Shown in pieces: positions 45,417 to 54,699 of a stretch of DNA of 64,000 nt. The notes beneath the pieces were generated by a model. It was not told where the DNA came from and made no database searches. It worked only from the letters and a program-made list of their open reading frames with translations. The first letter of the stretch is position 1. Each line of letters begins with the position of its first letter. Both the position numbers and the translations under genes were made by a program. Origin of the DNA: Pseudomonas sp. S06B 330 (GTDB lineage Bacteria; Pseudomonadota; Gammaproteobacteria; Pseudomonadales; Pseudomonadaceae); the NCBI RefSeq assembly GCF_002845275.2, contig NZ_CP088149.1, positions 4,088,501 through 4,152,500 on the forward strand. The letters run 5' to 3'.

Positions 45417-46418
45417 GTGAAAAAACTCTTTAGTGCCTCGCTTCTGGCCGCCGGTCTCGCCTTCGGTTCGCTGGCCCAGGCCGCGCCAGCACCGCTGCTG
45501 AACGTCTCCTATGACGTGATGCGCGATTTCTACAAGGACTACAACGTCGCCTTCCAGAAGCACTGGGAAGCCGAGCATAAAGAGAAAATCACCGTACAAA
45601 TGTCCTTCGGTGGTTCGAGCAAACAAGCGCGTTCGGTCATCGATGGCCTGCCGGCTGACGTCATCACCATGAACATGGCCACCGACATAAATGCCCTGGC
45701 CGACAACGGCAAGCTGGTGCCGGACAACTGGGTCACTCGCCTGCCGAACAACAGTGCGCCGTTCACCTCGGCCACCGTGTTCATCGTGCGCAAGGGCAAC
45801 CCCAAGGCCCTCAAGGACTGGCCTGATCTGCTCAAGGATGGGGTTGAGGTCATTGTCCCGAACCCCAAGACCTCCGGTAACGGTCGCTATACCTACCTCT
45901 CGGCCTGGGGCTATGTCCTGAAGAACGGCGGCGACGAGAACAAGGCCAAGGAGTTTGTCGGCAAGCTGTTCAAGCAAGCACCGGTGCTCGATACCGGTGG
46001 CCGTGCTGCGACCACCACGTTCATGACCAACCAGATCGGCGACGTGCTGGTAACCTTCGAAAACGAAGCCGAGATGATCGCCCGCGAGTTTGGTCGTGAT
46101 CAGTTCGAAGTGGTCTATCCAAGCGTTTCGGCTGAAGCCGAGCCACCGGTGAGTGTGGTGGACAAGGTCGTGGACAAGAAAGGCAGCCGTGCCACTGCCG
46201 AGGCATACCTGAAGTACCTGTGGTCGCCAGAGGCCCAGGAAATTGCCGCCAACAACTACCTGCGTCCGCGTAATCCTGACGTACTGGCCAAGTACACCGA
46301 CCGTTTCCCGAAAGTCGATTTCCTGTCGGTAGAGAAGACCTTCGGTGACTGGCGCACCGTGCAGAAGACCCACTTCAATGACGGTGGCGTGTTCGACCAG
46401 ATCTATACCGGGCAGTAA
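45417..46418 (+). CDS. sbp: Sulfate/thiosulfate ABC transporter periplasmic binding protein
   Basis: 333-aa periplasmic protein with signal peptide (MKKLFSASLLAAGLAFGSLAQAAPA). The mature part begins LLNVSYDVMRDFYKDYNVAF, and contains MSFGGSSKQARSVIDGLPADVITMN and the sulfate-loop segment IVPNPKTSGNGRYTYL, all of the Sbp/CysP family. GTG start after AAGGAA; an ATG seven bases upstream is out of frame. The usual cysTWA partners are absent here and presumably encoded elsewhere. Likely induced by sulfate limitation. Confidence 0.93.
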   Translation: MKKLFSASLLAAGLAFGSLAQAAPAPLLNVSYDVMRDFYKDYNVAFQKHWEAEHKEKITVQMSFGGSSKQARSVIDGLPADVITMNMATDINALADNGKLVPDNWVTRLPNNSAPFTSATVFIVRKGNPKALKDWPDLLKDGVEVIVPNPKTSGNGRYTYLSAWGYVLKNGGDENKAKEFVGKLFKQAPVLDTGGRAATTTFMTNQIGDVLVTFENEAEMIAREFGRDQFEVVYPSVSAEAEPPVSVVDKVVDKKGSRATAEAYLKYLWSPEAQEIAANNYLRPRNPDVLAKYTDRFPKVDFLSVEKTFGDWRTVQKTHFNDGGVFDQIYTGQ

Positions 46419-46424
46419 TCGCCT

Positions 46425-46537
46425 GTAGCCGCTGCCGCCAGGCTGCGATCGGCCGTGGAACGGCCGCCATTCTGCCCATCGGGATGACAGGATGACGACT
46501 GCTTCGCAGCCGATTGCAGCCTGGCGGCAGCGGCTAC
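46425..46537. repeat. REP-like inverted pair (class A)
   Basis: GTAGCCGCTGCCGCCAGGCTGCGATCGG and its mirror CCGATTGCAGCCTGGCGGCAGCGGCTAC enclose about 57 bp. It sits 6 bp after the sbp stop codon, upstream of the MscS-type gene in tandem orientation, a place where it could act as the sbp terminator. Confidence 0.88.
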
Positions 46538-46646
46538 GGATCAACTGGCCCTCTCGATCGTTTAACCGCTATTTCGAACTTGCCGCGCCTCCATTGATCA
46601 GTTCATTGACTACCCTTTCCGTCATCTACGGCTCAAGGAGTGCCCA

Positions 46647-48686
46647 GTGACACGATCGTTCTTCGCCCTGCTTTTGAGCTGCCTGCTGAGTCTCCAGCTG
46701 GCGGGCGCCGCCCCCTTGCTACCCAAAGCCGACAAAGCTGCAGAACCTGCCGAACCTGTGGTTCAGGGCGGCTTGCTCGGCGCCATTGCCGATGGCCTGG
46801 ACGATGTCAGCCAGGAACTGGACGTCGACAACCATCTGATCGACAACTGGCGCCTGCGCGCCGATCGCGCCGCCGATGAAGTCGACCAATTGGTCACGCG
46901 ACCTTCAGGCCTCAGCTCACTGGAGCTGTGGCGCGATTTTGCGGTGCTCACCGTCACCTGGCTGATTGCCTTTGTCCTGCTCTCTCAACTGGGTCGCATG
47001 CTCGAACGCGCCAGCAGTCACTCACGCCTGCTGCGCGAACGACCGCGCCCCCGACGTGTGATCAAGTACCTCCTGACCTATACCCTACCCGCCCTGGCCA
47101 GCTTGATCGTGACGCTCTACGTCAGTCACTTCCTGGTGATTTCCGCCGGGCGCGCATTGGGCATGAGCCTGGCTTACGCCACCAGTAGCGGTATTTTCTC
47201 GACGTCGATCATTCTCTGTCTGATCACCCTGTTCGACACCGGGCACAAACGCACTGCGGTACGGATCATCCGCACGGTGGCACCTAGACCGTTGTTCATG
47301 ATCGGTTTTCTCGCCGCCTGGAGCGATGCCCTGACCAGCCCGCAGATTGCCCGGCAGCTGGGCGGTAATATCACCAGCAGTGTCGCCGCTGTGACCGGCT
47401 TGCTGGCCACGCTGGCGTTCGCCGTGTTGGTGCTCAAACTGCGACGGCCAGTGGCGCATCTGATCCGCAATCGCGCCCTGCCTGATCGCCTGCAGCACCG
47501 CGCCGTCCAGGAAACCCTGAGGATCTTCTCGGCGCTGTGGTTCCTGCCAATCCTGATGATGATTCTGGTCTCGGCCGTACATTTGATCGGTGCTGGTGAA
47601 GAGAGCCAGCGCGCCCTGCAAAAAGCCCTGCTGACCTCAATCCTGCTGATTGGTACGGTGTTTCTCAGCACCATCCTGCAACGCATGTTCAAACATCGCG
47701 AAGAAGTCGACGCCAGGCAACGCCTGCGCCCCTACAAGGAACTGTTGCGCAACCTCGCCTATGCCCTCTTGCGGGTCGTCATGGCCGTTACGTTCATCGA
47801 ACTGCTGGGGCGTATCTGGGGCTTTTCCGTGCTCGATTTCGCCCTGCGCAACAGCCTGGGGCGGGCCATCAGCGACTCGCTGAGCAGCATCGGCCTGATC
47901 TTGCTGGTGACCTGGCTGCTCTGGGTGGTGATCGACACGGCCATTCAGGAAGCGCTCAAGCCCACGGTCGGGCGCCGCTCCGCGCGCCAGCCGAGCACCC
48001 GCGTGCGGACCATCCTGCCGATGCTGCGCAACGCGATCAAAATCATTCTGGTGGTGATCTGCACCATTACCACCATGGCCAACCTGGGTATCAACGTTGC
48101 GCCGCTGCTGGCCGGTGCCGGGGTGGTCGGTCTGGCCATCGGCTTCGGCTCGCAGCAATTGGTCCAGGATGTGATCACTGGGCTGTTCATCCTCATCGAA
48201 GACACCATCGCCATCGGCGACTGGGTAGTGCTCGACTCCGGCCACGCCGGCACGGTCGAGAGCCTGACCATTCGCACCCTGCGCCTGCGTGACGGCAAAG
48301 GCTTCGTGCACTCGGTGCCGTTCGGCCAGATCAAGGCGGTCACCAACCAGTCGCGGCAATTTGCCTATGCCTTCTTCTCGGTGCAGTTCAGCTACGCCAC
48401 CAATGTCGACAGCGCCTTGAAACTGATTCGCGAAGTCGGTCACTCGATCAGCGAGGACCCGATGCTGCGCCACAGCCTGCAGGGGCCGTTGCAAGTGTTC
48501 GGGGTCGATAGCATGAACCTCAACGGCATCACCCTCACCGCACAGTTTCGCACCAGCTCCGGCGGCCAATACGCGGTCAACCGGGCGTTCAACGAGCGCC
48601 TGAAAAAACGCGTGGACGAGACTGATGATGTCAGCTTTGCCCAGTACAACCCTCCCCCTGCACGAATAGCCGAAGGACCGGTTTGA
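46647..48686 (+). CDS. MscS-family mechanosensitive ion channel
   Basis: 679-aa inner-membrane protein. A signal-like first helix (MTRSFFALLLSCLLSLQLAGA) and a short periplasmic stretch precede about nine further helices; the C-terminal third is the MscS core, with the pore helix NAPLLAGAGVVGLAIGFGSQQLVQD-like segment (VAPLLAGAGVVGLAIGFGSQ) and the beta domain (IEDTIAIGDWVVLDSGHAGTVE). It would open when membrane tension rises. The GTG start follows CAAGGAG. Larger than E. coli MscS (286 aa) because of the extra N-terminal helices. Confidence 0.9.
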   Translation: MTRSFFALLLSCLLSLQLAGAAPLLPKADKAAEPAEPVVQGGLLGAIADGLDDVSQELDVDNHLIDNWRLRADRAADEVDQLVTRPSGLSSLELWRDFAVLTVTWLIAFVLLSQLGRMLERASSHSRLLRERPRPRRVIKYLLTYTLPALASLIVTLYVSHFLVISAGRALGMSLAYATSSGIFSTSIILCLITLFDTGHKRTAVRIIRTVAPRPLFMIGFLAAWSDALTSPQIARQLGGNITSSVAAVTGLLATLAFAVLVLKLRRPVAHLIRNRALPDRLQHRAVQETLRIFSALWFLPILMMILVSAVHLIGAGEESQRALQKALLTSILLIGTVFLSTILQRMFKHREEVDARQRLRPYKELLRNLAYALLRVVMAVTFIELLGRIWGFSVLDFALRNSLGRAISDSLSSIGLILLVTWLLWVVIDTAIQEALKPTVGRRSARQPSTRVRTILPMLRNAIKIILVVICTITTMANLGINVAPLLAGAGVVGLAIGFGSQQLVQDVITGLFILIEDTIAIGDWVVLDSGHAGTVESLTIRTLRLRDGKGFVHSVPFGQIKAVTNQSRQFAYAFFSVQFSYATNVDSALKLIREVGHSISEDPMLRHSLQGPLQVFGVDSMNLNGITLTAQFRTSSGGQYAVNRAFNERLKKRVDETDDVSFAQYNPPPARIAEGPV

Positions 48687-48729
48687 TTGGCCTTTCTGGC
48701 GGGCGGACATCGGTGCTAAAGTCGCGGCC

Positions 48730-49116
48730 ATGAACCCCTCCCGCGCCCACCGCCCGCTGATTGCCTGGACCCTGTACTTCTGTGTCCTGTTCAATCTGTT
48801 CGCCTGCGGTATCGGCCATGGGCAGATGATGGGGCTCAAGCTCAACGGCATCGGCGGCGCCTTCTGCTCGGCCATGGGCAGTGCCGGACCGAGCCTGAAA
48901 AGCGACTTTGGCGATCAGTCGGTCGCCGGCTGGGACAGCCTGCAGACATGCCCGGTGTGCGCCGCTGCCGTGATCTGCCTGGGCCTGGTGCTGGTCATCG
49001 GCTGGCTGCTGGCGGCCGCCCGCATCCGTCATTATCACCGAGAACTGCGCAGCAAGGCGCCACCGCGCTATTGCTGGCCTGCCGCCAATCCCCGCGCCTC
49101 TCCGCTTCTGGCTTGA
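48730..49116 (+). CDS. DUF2946-family protein
   Basis: 128-aa protein with an N-terminal hydrophobic segment (LIAWTLYFCVLFNLFACGIGHGQM), a middle soluble part, a CPVC motif (LQTCPVCAAAV) and a second hydrophobic segment. This pattern is the DUF2946 family, which often sits beside metal-related TonB receptor genes. The Cys pair and the Met/His residues (GHGQMMG) would suit a metal, perhaps copper, but no ligand is proven. First of three tandem genes. Confidence 0.8.
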   Translation: MNPSRAHRPLIAWTLYFCVLFNLFACGIGHGQMMGLKLNGIGGAFCSAMGSAGPSLKSDFGDQSVAGWDSLQTCPVCAAAVICLGLVLVIGWLLAAARIRHYHRELRSKAPPRYCWPAANPRASPLLA

Positions 49117-49203
49117 ACCGTACAGCTGTCTGTAATCGGCCTGCTTGCCGTGCCTGACTAACAGGCGCCACTGGCCGTTGGCTCACTCTCCAGAGTTCGT
49201 TTC

Positions 49204-51372
49204 ATGCCCTACTCCTATCGCTTTTCCGGTTGCGCGGCGCTGCTGTGTGCGCTGTCCGTCAATGCTGGCGCCGAAGTGCCGCTCACCCTGCCCGACCTGC
49301 GCATTGAGGGCCGCGCCGACGCCGAAGACGGCGTGCTGCTCGACACCCCCTCACAAACCGGCTCGCGCCTGGGCCTGACCCCACGGCAAACCCCGGCGTC
49401 AGTGAGCATCGTCAACCGCCAGCAGATCGAACAGCGCGGTGCCCAGACCACCCAGGACATGCTCGCCGGCGTACCGGGCATGACCGCCGCCTCGCCCCCC
49501 GGCTCGGCCGGCTCAGTGGCCTACCGCGGCTTTTCCGGGGCGCAGATCACCCAACTGTTCAACGGCATCAGTGTGCAGTACGACTCGATTGCCGCGCGTC
49601 CGGTGGACAGCTGGATCTATGACCGCGTCGAAGCCATTGGCGGGCCCTCAAGCTTTCTGTTTGGCGCTGGTGCTGTAGGCGGCTCGATCAACTACATCAC
49701 CAAGCTCGCCAGCCGCGACGAGAACTTCAATGAAGGCCGCATCCAGTACGGCTCCTACGACAGCAGCGAAACCTCGTTCGGCTTCAACCATGCCCTCAAC
49801 GACGGCGACGGTATTCGTAACTACGCACGCCTGGACTTCAGCCATACCCACAGCAACGGCTACGTCGACCGCGAGGAACGTGACGCCTGGAGCGTGGCCT
49901 TTTCGCTGCTGACTGACATCAACGACCAGCTATCCCACACCCTGGCCCTGGAGTACCAGAACGAAAGCGTCGACAGCCCCTACTGGGGCAGCCCGGTACT
50001 CAACCCGCTCGGTGGCGAAATGAAGGTCGACGAGAGCCGTCGCTTCGAGAACTACAACGTTGAGGACGGCCGTTACGAACAACGCGTGCGCTGGCTGCGT
50101 TCGATCACCGAGTACCGTTTCAACGACGACACCTCGCTGCGCAATACCCTCTACCACTACAACACCGAGCGTAACTTCCGCAACCTTGAGACGTACGCCT
50201 ACAACGCCGACAACAGCCAGGTGAACCGCTCCAATGCGCTGTTGCAGCGCCATGACCAAGAGCTCAACGGCAATCGCCTCGAAATGCTCCACCAGGGACA
50301 GTTGTTCGGCCTCAACAGCCAATGGTCGACCGGCCTGGACTACAGCCACAACGTGCAGACCAATTACCCGCGTTCGGTAACCGGGATGTTTGACAGCGTC
50401 GATCCGGCGCACTTCGATCCGGGTCATTTCTATGACCTCAATGGCATGGTGCCGGGCTACCAGAAGAACCGCCAGAACACCGTCGATACCTGGGCCGCCT
50501 TTGTGGAAAATCGCCTGCAGCTTACCGAACGCCTGTCGCTACTGACCGGCCTGCGCTACGACCATATCGACCTTCAGGTGCACAACTACCGCAGTGTCGA
50601 CGCCAACAACCCGCGCGACTTCAAACGCCTCTACGAACCGACGACCGGACGCGTCGGCCTGGTCTACGAACTGACGCCTGCGGCTAACGTCTACGTGCAA
50701 TACAGCACCGCAGCCGACCCGCCCGCCGGGATTCTGACCACGGCCAGCTTTGCCCAGGTGCGCGACTTTGATCTGAGCACTGGCAAGCAGGTCGAAGTCG
50801 GCAGCAAATTCAGCTTCCTCGACGGCCGGGGTGCCGCCACCCTCGCCGCTTACCATATCGAGCGCAAAAACCTGGCCACCGCGGACCCGGCCAACCCCGG
50901 CGTTACCCAACCGGTAGGCAAGCAATCGTCACGTGGCGTGGAACTGGCCGGCTCCCTGCGCGTGACCCCGCAACTGCTGGCCGAGGGCAACTTCGCCTAT
51001 GTCGATGCCCAGTACGATGAGTTCAATGAAAACGTCGCTGGCACCAGCGTTTCGCGCAAAGGCAATACACCAACCAACATCCCTGAGCGGGTGGCCAACC
51101 TGTGGCTGACCTATGACATCAACCCCAGCTGGCAGGTGGGCGGCGACAGCCGCTACGTGTCGTCGGTGTACGCTGATGCGGCCAACACCCGTTATGCGCC
51201 GTCTTACACCGTGTTTGGCGCATTCGTCGGCTACAAGGTTGACGCCGACACGCGCATCACTGCGCGGGTGCGCAACCTGACGGATGAAGTCTATGCCCGC
51301 TGGACCAGTTCGAGCATGCTCTATCTGGGCGCGCCACGAACCCTGGAACTGGCCTTACAGACTCGCTTCTAG
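49204..51372 (+). CDS. TonB-dependent outer-membrane receptor
   Basis: 722-aa receptor with a signal peptide (MPYSYRFSGCAALLCALSVNAGAE). The plug domain starts near residue 60 (TPASVSIVNRQQIEQRG) with AIGGPSSFLFGAGAVGGSINYITK, and the 22-strand barrel runs to the end, with terminal aromatic Phe (LALQTRF). The FLFG-GAVGGSIN plug motif is shared by siderophore and metal receptors. Substrate unknown: a metal or a metal chelate. Between DUF2946 and PepSY genes, 10 bp from the latter. Confidence 0.9.
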   Translation: MPYSYRFSGCAALLCALSVNAGAEVPLTLPDLRIEGRADAEDGVLLDTPSQTGSRLGLTPRQTPASVSIVNRQQIEQRGAQTTQDMLAGVPGMTAASPPGSAGSVAYRGFSGAQITQLFNGISVQYDSIAARPVDSWIYDRVEAIGGPSSFLFGAGAVGGSINYITKLASRDENFNEGRIQYGSYDSSETSFGFNHALNDGDGIRNYARLDFSHTHSNGYVDREERDAWSVAFSLLTDINDQLSHTLALEYQNESVDSPYWGSPVLNPLGGEMKVDESRRFENYNVEDGRYEQRVRWLRSITEYRFNDDTSLRNTLYHYNTERNFRNLETYAYNADNSQVNRSNALLQRHDQELNGNRLEMLHQGQLFGLNSQWSTGLDYSHNVQTNYPRSVTGMFDSVDPAHFDPGHFYDLNGMVPGYQKNRQNTVDTWAAFVENRLQLTERLSLLTGLRYDHIDLQVHNYRSVDANNPRDFKRLYEPTTGRVGLVYELTPAANVYVQYSTAADPPAGILTTASFAQVRDFDLSTGKQVEVGSKFSFLDGRGAATLAAYHIERKNLATADPANPGVTQPVGKQSSRGVELAGSLRVTPQLLAEGNFAYVDAQYDEFNENVAGTSVSRKGNTPTNIPERVANLWLTYDINPSWQVGGDSRYVSSVYADAANTRYAPSYTVFGAFVGYKVDADTRITARVRNLTDEVYARWTSSSMLYLGAPRTLELALQTRF

Positions 51373-51382
51373 GACACGGCCG

Positions 51383-52846
51383 ATGAAACGCTATCTGTAC
51401 CTGTGGCATCGCTGGCTGGGCATCGGCGTGTGTCTGTTCATGGCCCTGTGGTTTTTCTCCGGGGTGGTCATGCTCTACGTCGGCTACCCCAAGCTGACAC
51501 CTCGCGAACACCTGGCGCACCTGCCGGTACTTAGCCTGCAGGATTGCTGCATTGACTTGGCCCCTGCTCTCGCGGCGGCCGATCCGCAGCGGGCGCCTGC
51601 AAGCATTCGCCTGAGCACGGTCGCGGGTCAACCACGCTACCTGGTCAGCTATCCGGGCCGCAGCACTGTCGCCGTCGACGCTCGCAGCGGGCTACGTCTG
51701 GGTGTTGTTGGCCGCGATCATGCCTTGGCCAGTGCCCGGCAATACGATCCGACGGCAGCCAGCGAGTACCGGGGGGTGGTTGAGGAAGACCTCTGGACTC
51801 ACTCGCGCGCCCTGGATGCCGACCGTCCCTTGCAACGGGTGCAGTTGGCCGATGCCAACGGCACTCTGCTGTATGTCTCGGGGCAGACCGGTGAAGTAGT
51901 GCGTGACGCCAGCGCGGTGGAACGTGGCTGGAACCTGGTCGGTGCCTGGCTGCACTGGCTGTACCCGTTACGGGGCATCGGCATTGATGGTGTGTGGAGC
52001 AATCTGGTGATCTACCTGTCGCTGACGGCCACGCTCATGGCTGTACTTGGGGCGGTAATCGGTGTGTTGCGCTGGCGCCTGCGCAAACCTTACCGCAGCG
52101 GTTCACGCTCGCCCTATCGCGGTTTTGCCCGTTGGCACCATATTGGCGGTCTACTGTTCGGGGTGCTGGCGATCACCTGGATTTTCAGTGGCTTGATGTC
52201 GATGAATCCGTGGCGGCTGTTCAGCAGTTCGGCACCCTTGAATACGGCGGCCTATCAAGGCGGAGCACTGACCGCGGCGGCCTTTCCGATCTCAGCGACT
52301 GAAGCGCTGTCACGCTTTGCTCAACAGGGCTTCAAGGCGCGCGAGCTGGAATGGCGTTTGCTCGGTGGTGCAGGGTATCTGGTCGCACATGACGGACTCG
52401 GTCGCAGCCGCTTACTGTCGATGGCTGATGGGCAGGTGCTCGAACACTTGCCTAGAGAGGTACTGGAGCACGCCGCACAGGCAGTTTTGCCACAAGGACA
52501 AATGCACAGTGAAGTGCTGGATGTTTATGACTTCTACTACTACGCCAGGACGGAGCAAAGCATGCTCGGGCATCTAGAGAAGCGGCTGCCGGTGCTGCGG
52601 GTGCGTTTTGATGATCCACAACAGACCTGGCTGCATGTGGATCTGTATACGGGAGAAATCGTGGGGGTTCTGGATCGGCCTAAGCGGGTATCACGTTGGC
52701 TGTTTGCGTTGCTGCACAGTTGGGACTGGTTGCCGTTGCTTGAAAGGCGCCCGCTTTGGGATGTGTGGATGGTGGTATTCAGTGCTGGAGGGATAGTGCT
52801 CAGTGTTAGCGGCGTGGTGCTGGGATGGCGCCGTTTGCGCTACTGA
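51383..52846 (+). CDS. PepSY-domain membrane protein
   Basis: 487-aa inner-membrane protein of the PepSY-associated TM family. It starts MKRYLYLWHRWLGIGVCLFMALWFFSGVVMLY, has further helices near 220, 260 and 450, and PepSY-type periplasmic parts in between with HW/WHRW and H-H motifs. Such proteins accompany TonB receptors and in some cases reduce ferric siderophores in the periplasm. ATG 51383 lies 10 bp after the receptor stop. The 3' third uses more AT-ending codons than the neighbouring genes. Confidence 0.85.
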   Translation: MKRYLYLWHRWLGIGVCLFMALWFFSGVVMLYVGYPKLTPREHLAHLPVLSLQDCCIDLAPALAAADPQRAPASIRLSTVAGQPRYLVSYPGRSTVAVDARSGLRLGVVGRDHALASARQYDPTAASEYRGVVEEDLWTHSRALDADRPLQRVQLADANGTLLYVSGQTGEVVRDASAVERGWNLVGAWLHWLYPLRGIGIDGVWSNLVIYLSLTATLMAVLGAVIGVLRWRLRKPYRSGSRSPYRGFARWHHIGGLLFGVLAITWIFSGLMSMNPWRLFSSSAPLNTAAYQGGALTAAAFPISATEALSRFAQQGFKARELEWRLLGGAGYLVAHDGLGRSRLLSMADGQVLEHLPREVLEHAAQAVLPQGQMHSEVLDVYDFYYYARTEQSMLGHLEKRLPVLRVRFDDPQQTWLHVDLYTGEIVGVLDRPKRVSRWLFALLHSWDWLPLLERRPLWDVWMVVFSAGGIVLSVSGVVLGWRRLRY

Positions 52847-52900
52847 GCCAGTCTTGTGGGTGATGGGGTCGGTGCGGTGCCAGATAGTGTGCGGCGCCTG

Positions 52901-52928
52901 CATCGCCGGCAAGACCGGCTCCCACAGT
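52901..52928. repeat. Class B repeat, single arm, at the 3' end of the methyltransferase gene
   Basis: CATCGCCGGCAAGACCGGCTCCCACAG matches one arm of the class B unit seen at 43424. It abuts the stop codon of the leftward methyltransferase gene at 52929. Confidence 0.7.
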
Positions 52929-53870
52929 TCATCCCACAAGGTTGCTCCCGGCCTGGAACACCAACGCCTTGAGCCCTCCAGCCGGATCGCTGTCCGGAAA
53001 CTCCGGTGGGTTGGCCAAGCGCTCGATGAAGCGAAGGTGCGGCGCTTCTTCAGCCATTCCTTCAATCAGGAATTCAGGCCCAATGGCCGGATCATTCACG
53101 CAGGCCAGTACGGTCGCGCCCTCATTCAACAGCTCAGGCAAGCGTCGCAAAATTTTTCGGTAATCCTGGGTCAGGACAAAACTGCCTTTCTGGAAAGTCG
53201 GCGGATCAATGATGATCAGGTCATAAGGACCGAACTTGCGCACCTTGCCCCACGACTTGAACAGCTCATGCCCCAGAAAGCTCACGCGCCCCAGATCATG
53301 GCCATTGTGCCGGTGATTATCGCGCCCTCGGCTAAGGGCCGAACGCGCCATGTCCAGATTCACCACCTGCTCGGCGCCGCCAGCAATGGCTGCCACGGAA
53401 AACCCACAGGTGTAGGCAAACAAATTGAGCACCCGCTGGCCCCCCGCCTGTTCACGCACCCAACGCCGGCCATAGCGCATGTCGAGGAACAACCCGGTGT
53501 TCTGCTTCAGGCCCAGATCCAGCTCATAGCGTAGGCCGTCTTCATCGATCAACCAATGCTCGCTTGGTTCACCCAGTAGCCACTGCCCCGGGCTGTCAGG
53601 CAGGTAGCGGTGCTGGATGAGTATGGCTTGACCACTCCAGCACGGCGCCTGGGCCAGGTTCAGCAGCATGTGCTCAAGCGCCGGTATCTGCCCCTCGGGA
53701 GGCTCGCGAAACAGCGACACCAGCAAAACACCTTGCAGCCAGTCCACGGTGATCTGTTCCAGCCCTGGCCAGCAGCGTCCACGGCCATGAAACAGCCGGC
53801 GGGTTTCAGTCGGCGCCGGGCTCAGGGCCTTAAGCAGATGCTGTTGGAGGGTGTCGATCACAGAAGTCAT
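52929..53870 (-). CDS. Class I SAM-dependent methyltransferase (RlmI/RlmK-like)
   Basis: 313-aa protein. The C-terminal half is a Rossmann methyltransferase: NLFAYTCGFSVAAIAGGA (SAM-binding loop I), VVNLDMARSALSRGRDN, and the catalytic IIDPPTFQKGSF motif typical of rRNA/nucleic-acid base methyltransferases. The N-terminal part (about 120 aa) has no obvious PUA domain signature. The preferred start is MTSVIDTLQ (53870); an in-frame start 16 codons upstream is less likely. The target, possibly rRNA cytosine or guanine, is not known. Confidence 0.82.
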   Translation of the reverse strand: MTSVIDTLQQHLLKALSPAPTETRRLFHGRGRCWPGLEQITVDWLQGVLLVSLFREPPEGQIPALEHMLLNLAQAPCWSGQAILIQHRYLPDSPGQWLLGEPSEHWLIDEDGLRYELDLGLKQNTGLFLDMRYGRRWVREQAGGQRVLNLFAYTCGFSVAAIAGGAEQVVNLDMARSALSRGRDNHRHNGHDLGRVSFLGHELFKSWGKVRKFGPYDLIIIDPPTFQKGSFVLTQDYRKILRRLPELLNEGATVLACVNDPAIGPEFLIEGMAEEAPHLRFIERLANPPEFPDSDPAGGLKALVFQAGSNLVG

Positions 53871-54006
53871 GGGCAAATTCAATGGGGTGAAGCGGCCTAT
53901 TCTACCCTGCCTGCCCACAGCCGACAGCGCGTTTGACCCTCTATGACTCCGCTTTTGGCATTTGCATCTAAACTAGCACTCCCATTCCCTGCGTTGGACA
54001 ACCACC

Positions 54007-54699
54007 ATGAGCGAAAAACCCGCAATTGTTCTGGTCCATGGCTTTTGGGGTGGTGCTGCCCACTGGAGCAACGTCATCCTTGAACTGTCACGCTTGGGCC
54101 ACCGCAATCTACACGCAGTGGAAATGCCACTGACCTCGCTGGCCGATGACGCCGAACGTACACGCAAGATGGTCGCGTCCATTGCCGGTAAGGTATTGCT
54201 GGTCGGCCATTCGTATGGCGGCGCAGTGATTACTCAAATGGGTAATCAGTCCAATGTTGCCGGTCTGGTCTTTATTGCCGCCTTTGCCCCGGATGATGGC
54301 GAAAGCCCTGGCGGCATCACCGCCAAGCACCCACCGGAGGCCGCGGCCAACCTGCAACCGGACAGCGACGGTTACCTGTGGATCAAAGCGGACAAACTGC
54401 ATGAAAGCTTCTGCCAGGACCTGAGCCAGGACGAAGGCCTGATCATGAGCGTTACGCAAAAAGCACCGCTGGCCAGTACCTTCGGTAACGCCATCAGCAA
54501 CCCAGCATGGAAGCACAAACCCAACTGGTACCAGCTTTCAACTCACGACCGGATGATCCATCCGGACAACCAGAAGTTCATGGCCGAACGCATGTCCCCA
54601 AAGGAACTACTGAGCCTGGATGCCAGCCATGCCTCGCTGGTCTCCAGGGCCGCCGAGGTGGCAGCCCTGATCGACCGTGCCGCAGTCAGTCTGGCTTGA
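54007..54699 (+). CDS. Alpha/beta hydrolase
   Basis: 230-aa cytosolic hydrolase: oxyanion-hole motif LVHGFWGGAAHW, nucleophile elbow GHSYGG with the catalytic Ser near residue 69, and the catalytic His near the end (LDASHASLVSR). The pattern fits the pheophorbidase/methylesterase-like hydrolase subfamily common in Pseudomonas. Natural substrate is unknown. Its 3' end overlaps the convergent exporter gene by 14 bp. Confidence 0.87.
   Translation: MSEKPAIVLVHGFWGGAAHWSNVILELSRLGHRNLHAVEMPLTSLADDAERTRKMVASIAGKVLLVGHSYGGAVITQMGNQSNVAGLVFIAAFAPDDGESPGGITAKHPPEAAANLQPDSDGYLWIKADKLHESFCQDLSQDEGLIMSVTQKAPLASTFGNAISNPAWKHKPNWYQLSTHDRMIHPDNQKFMAERMSPKELLSLDASHASLVSRAAEVAALIDRAAVSLA

Noticed and set aside
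52300..52860. Shift to AT-richer codons at the 3' part of the PepSY gene, suggesting recent transfer.
   Set aside because: The shift is mild, within one gene, and no mobile-element boundary is seen; kept only as a remark in the gene entry.
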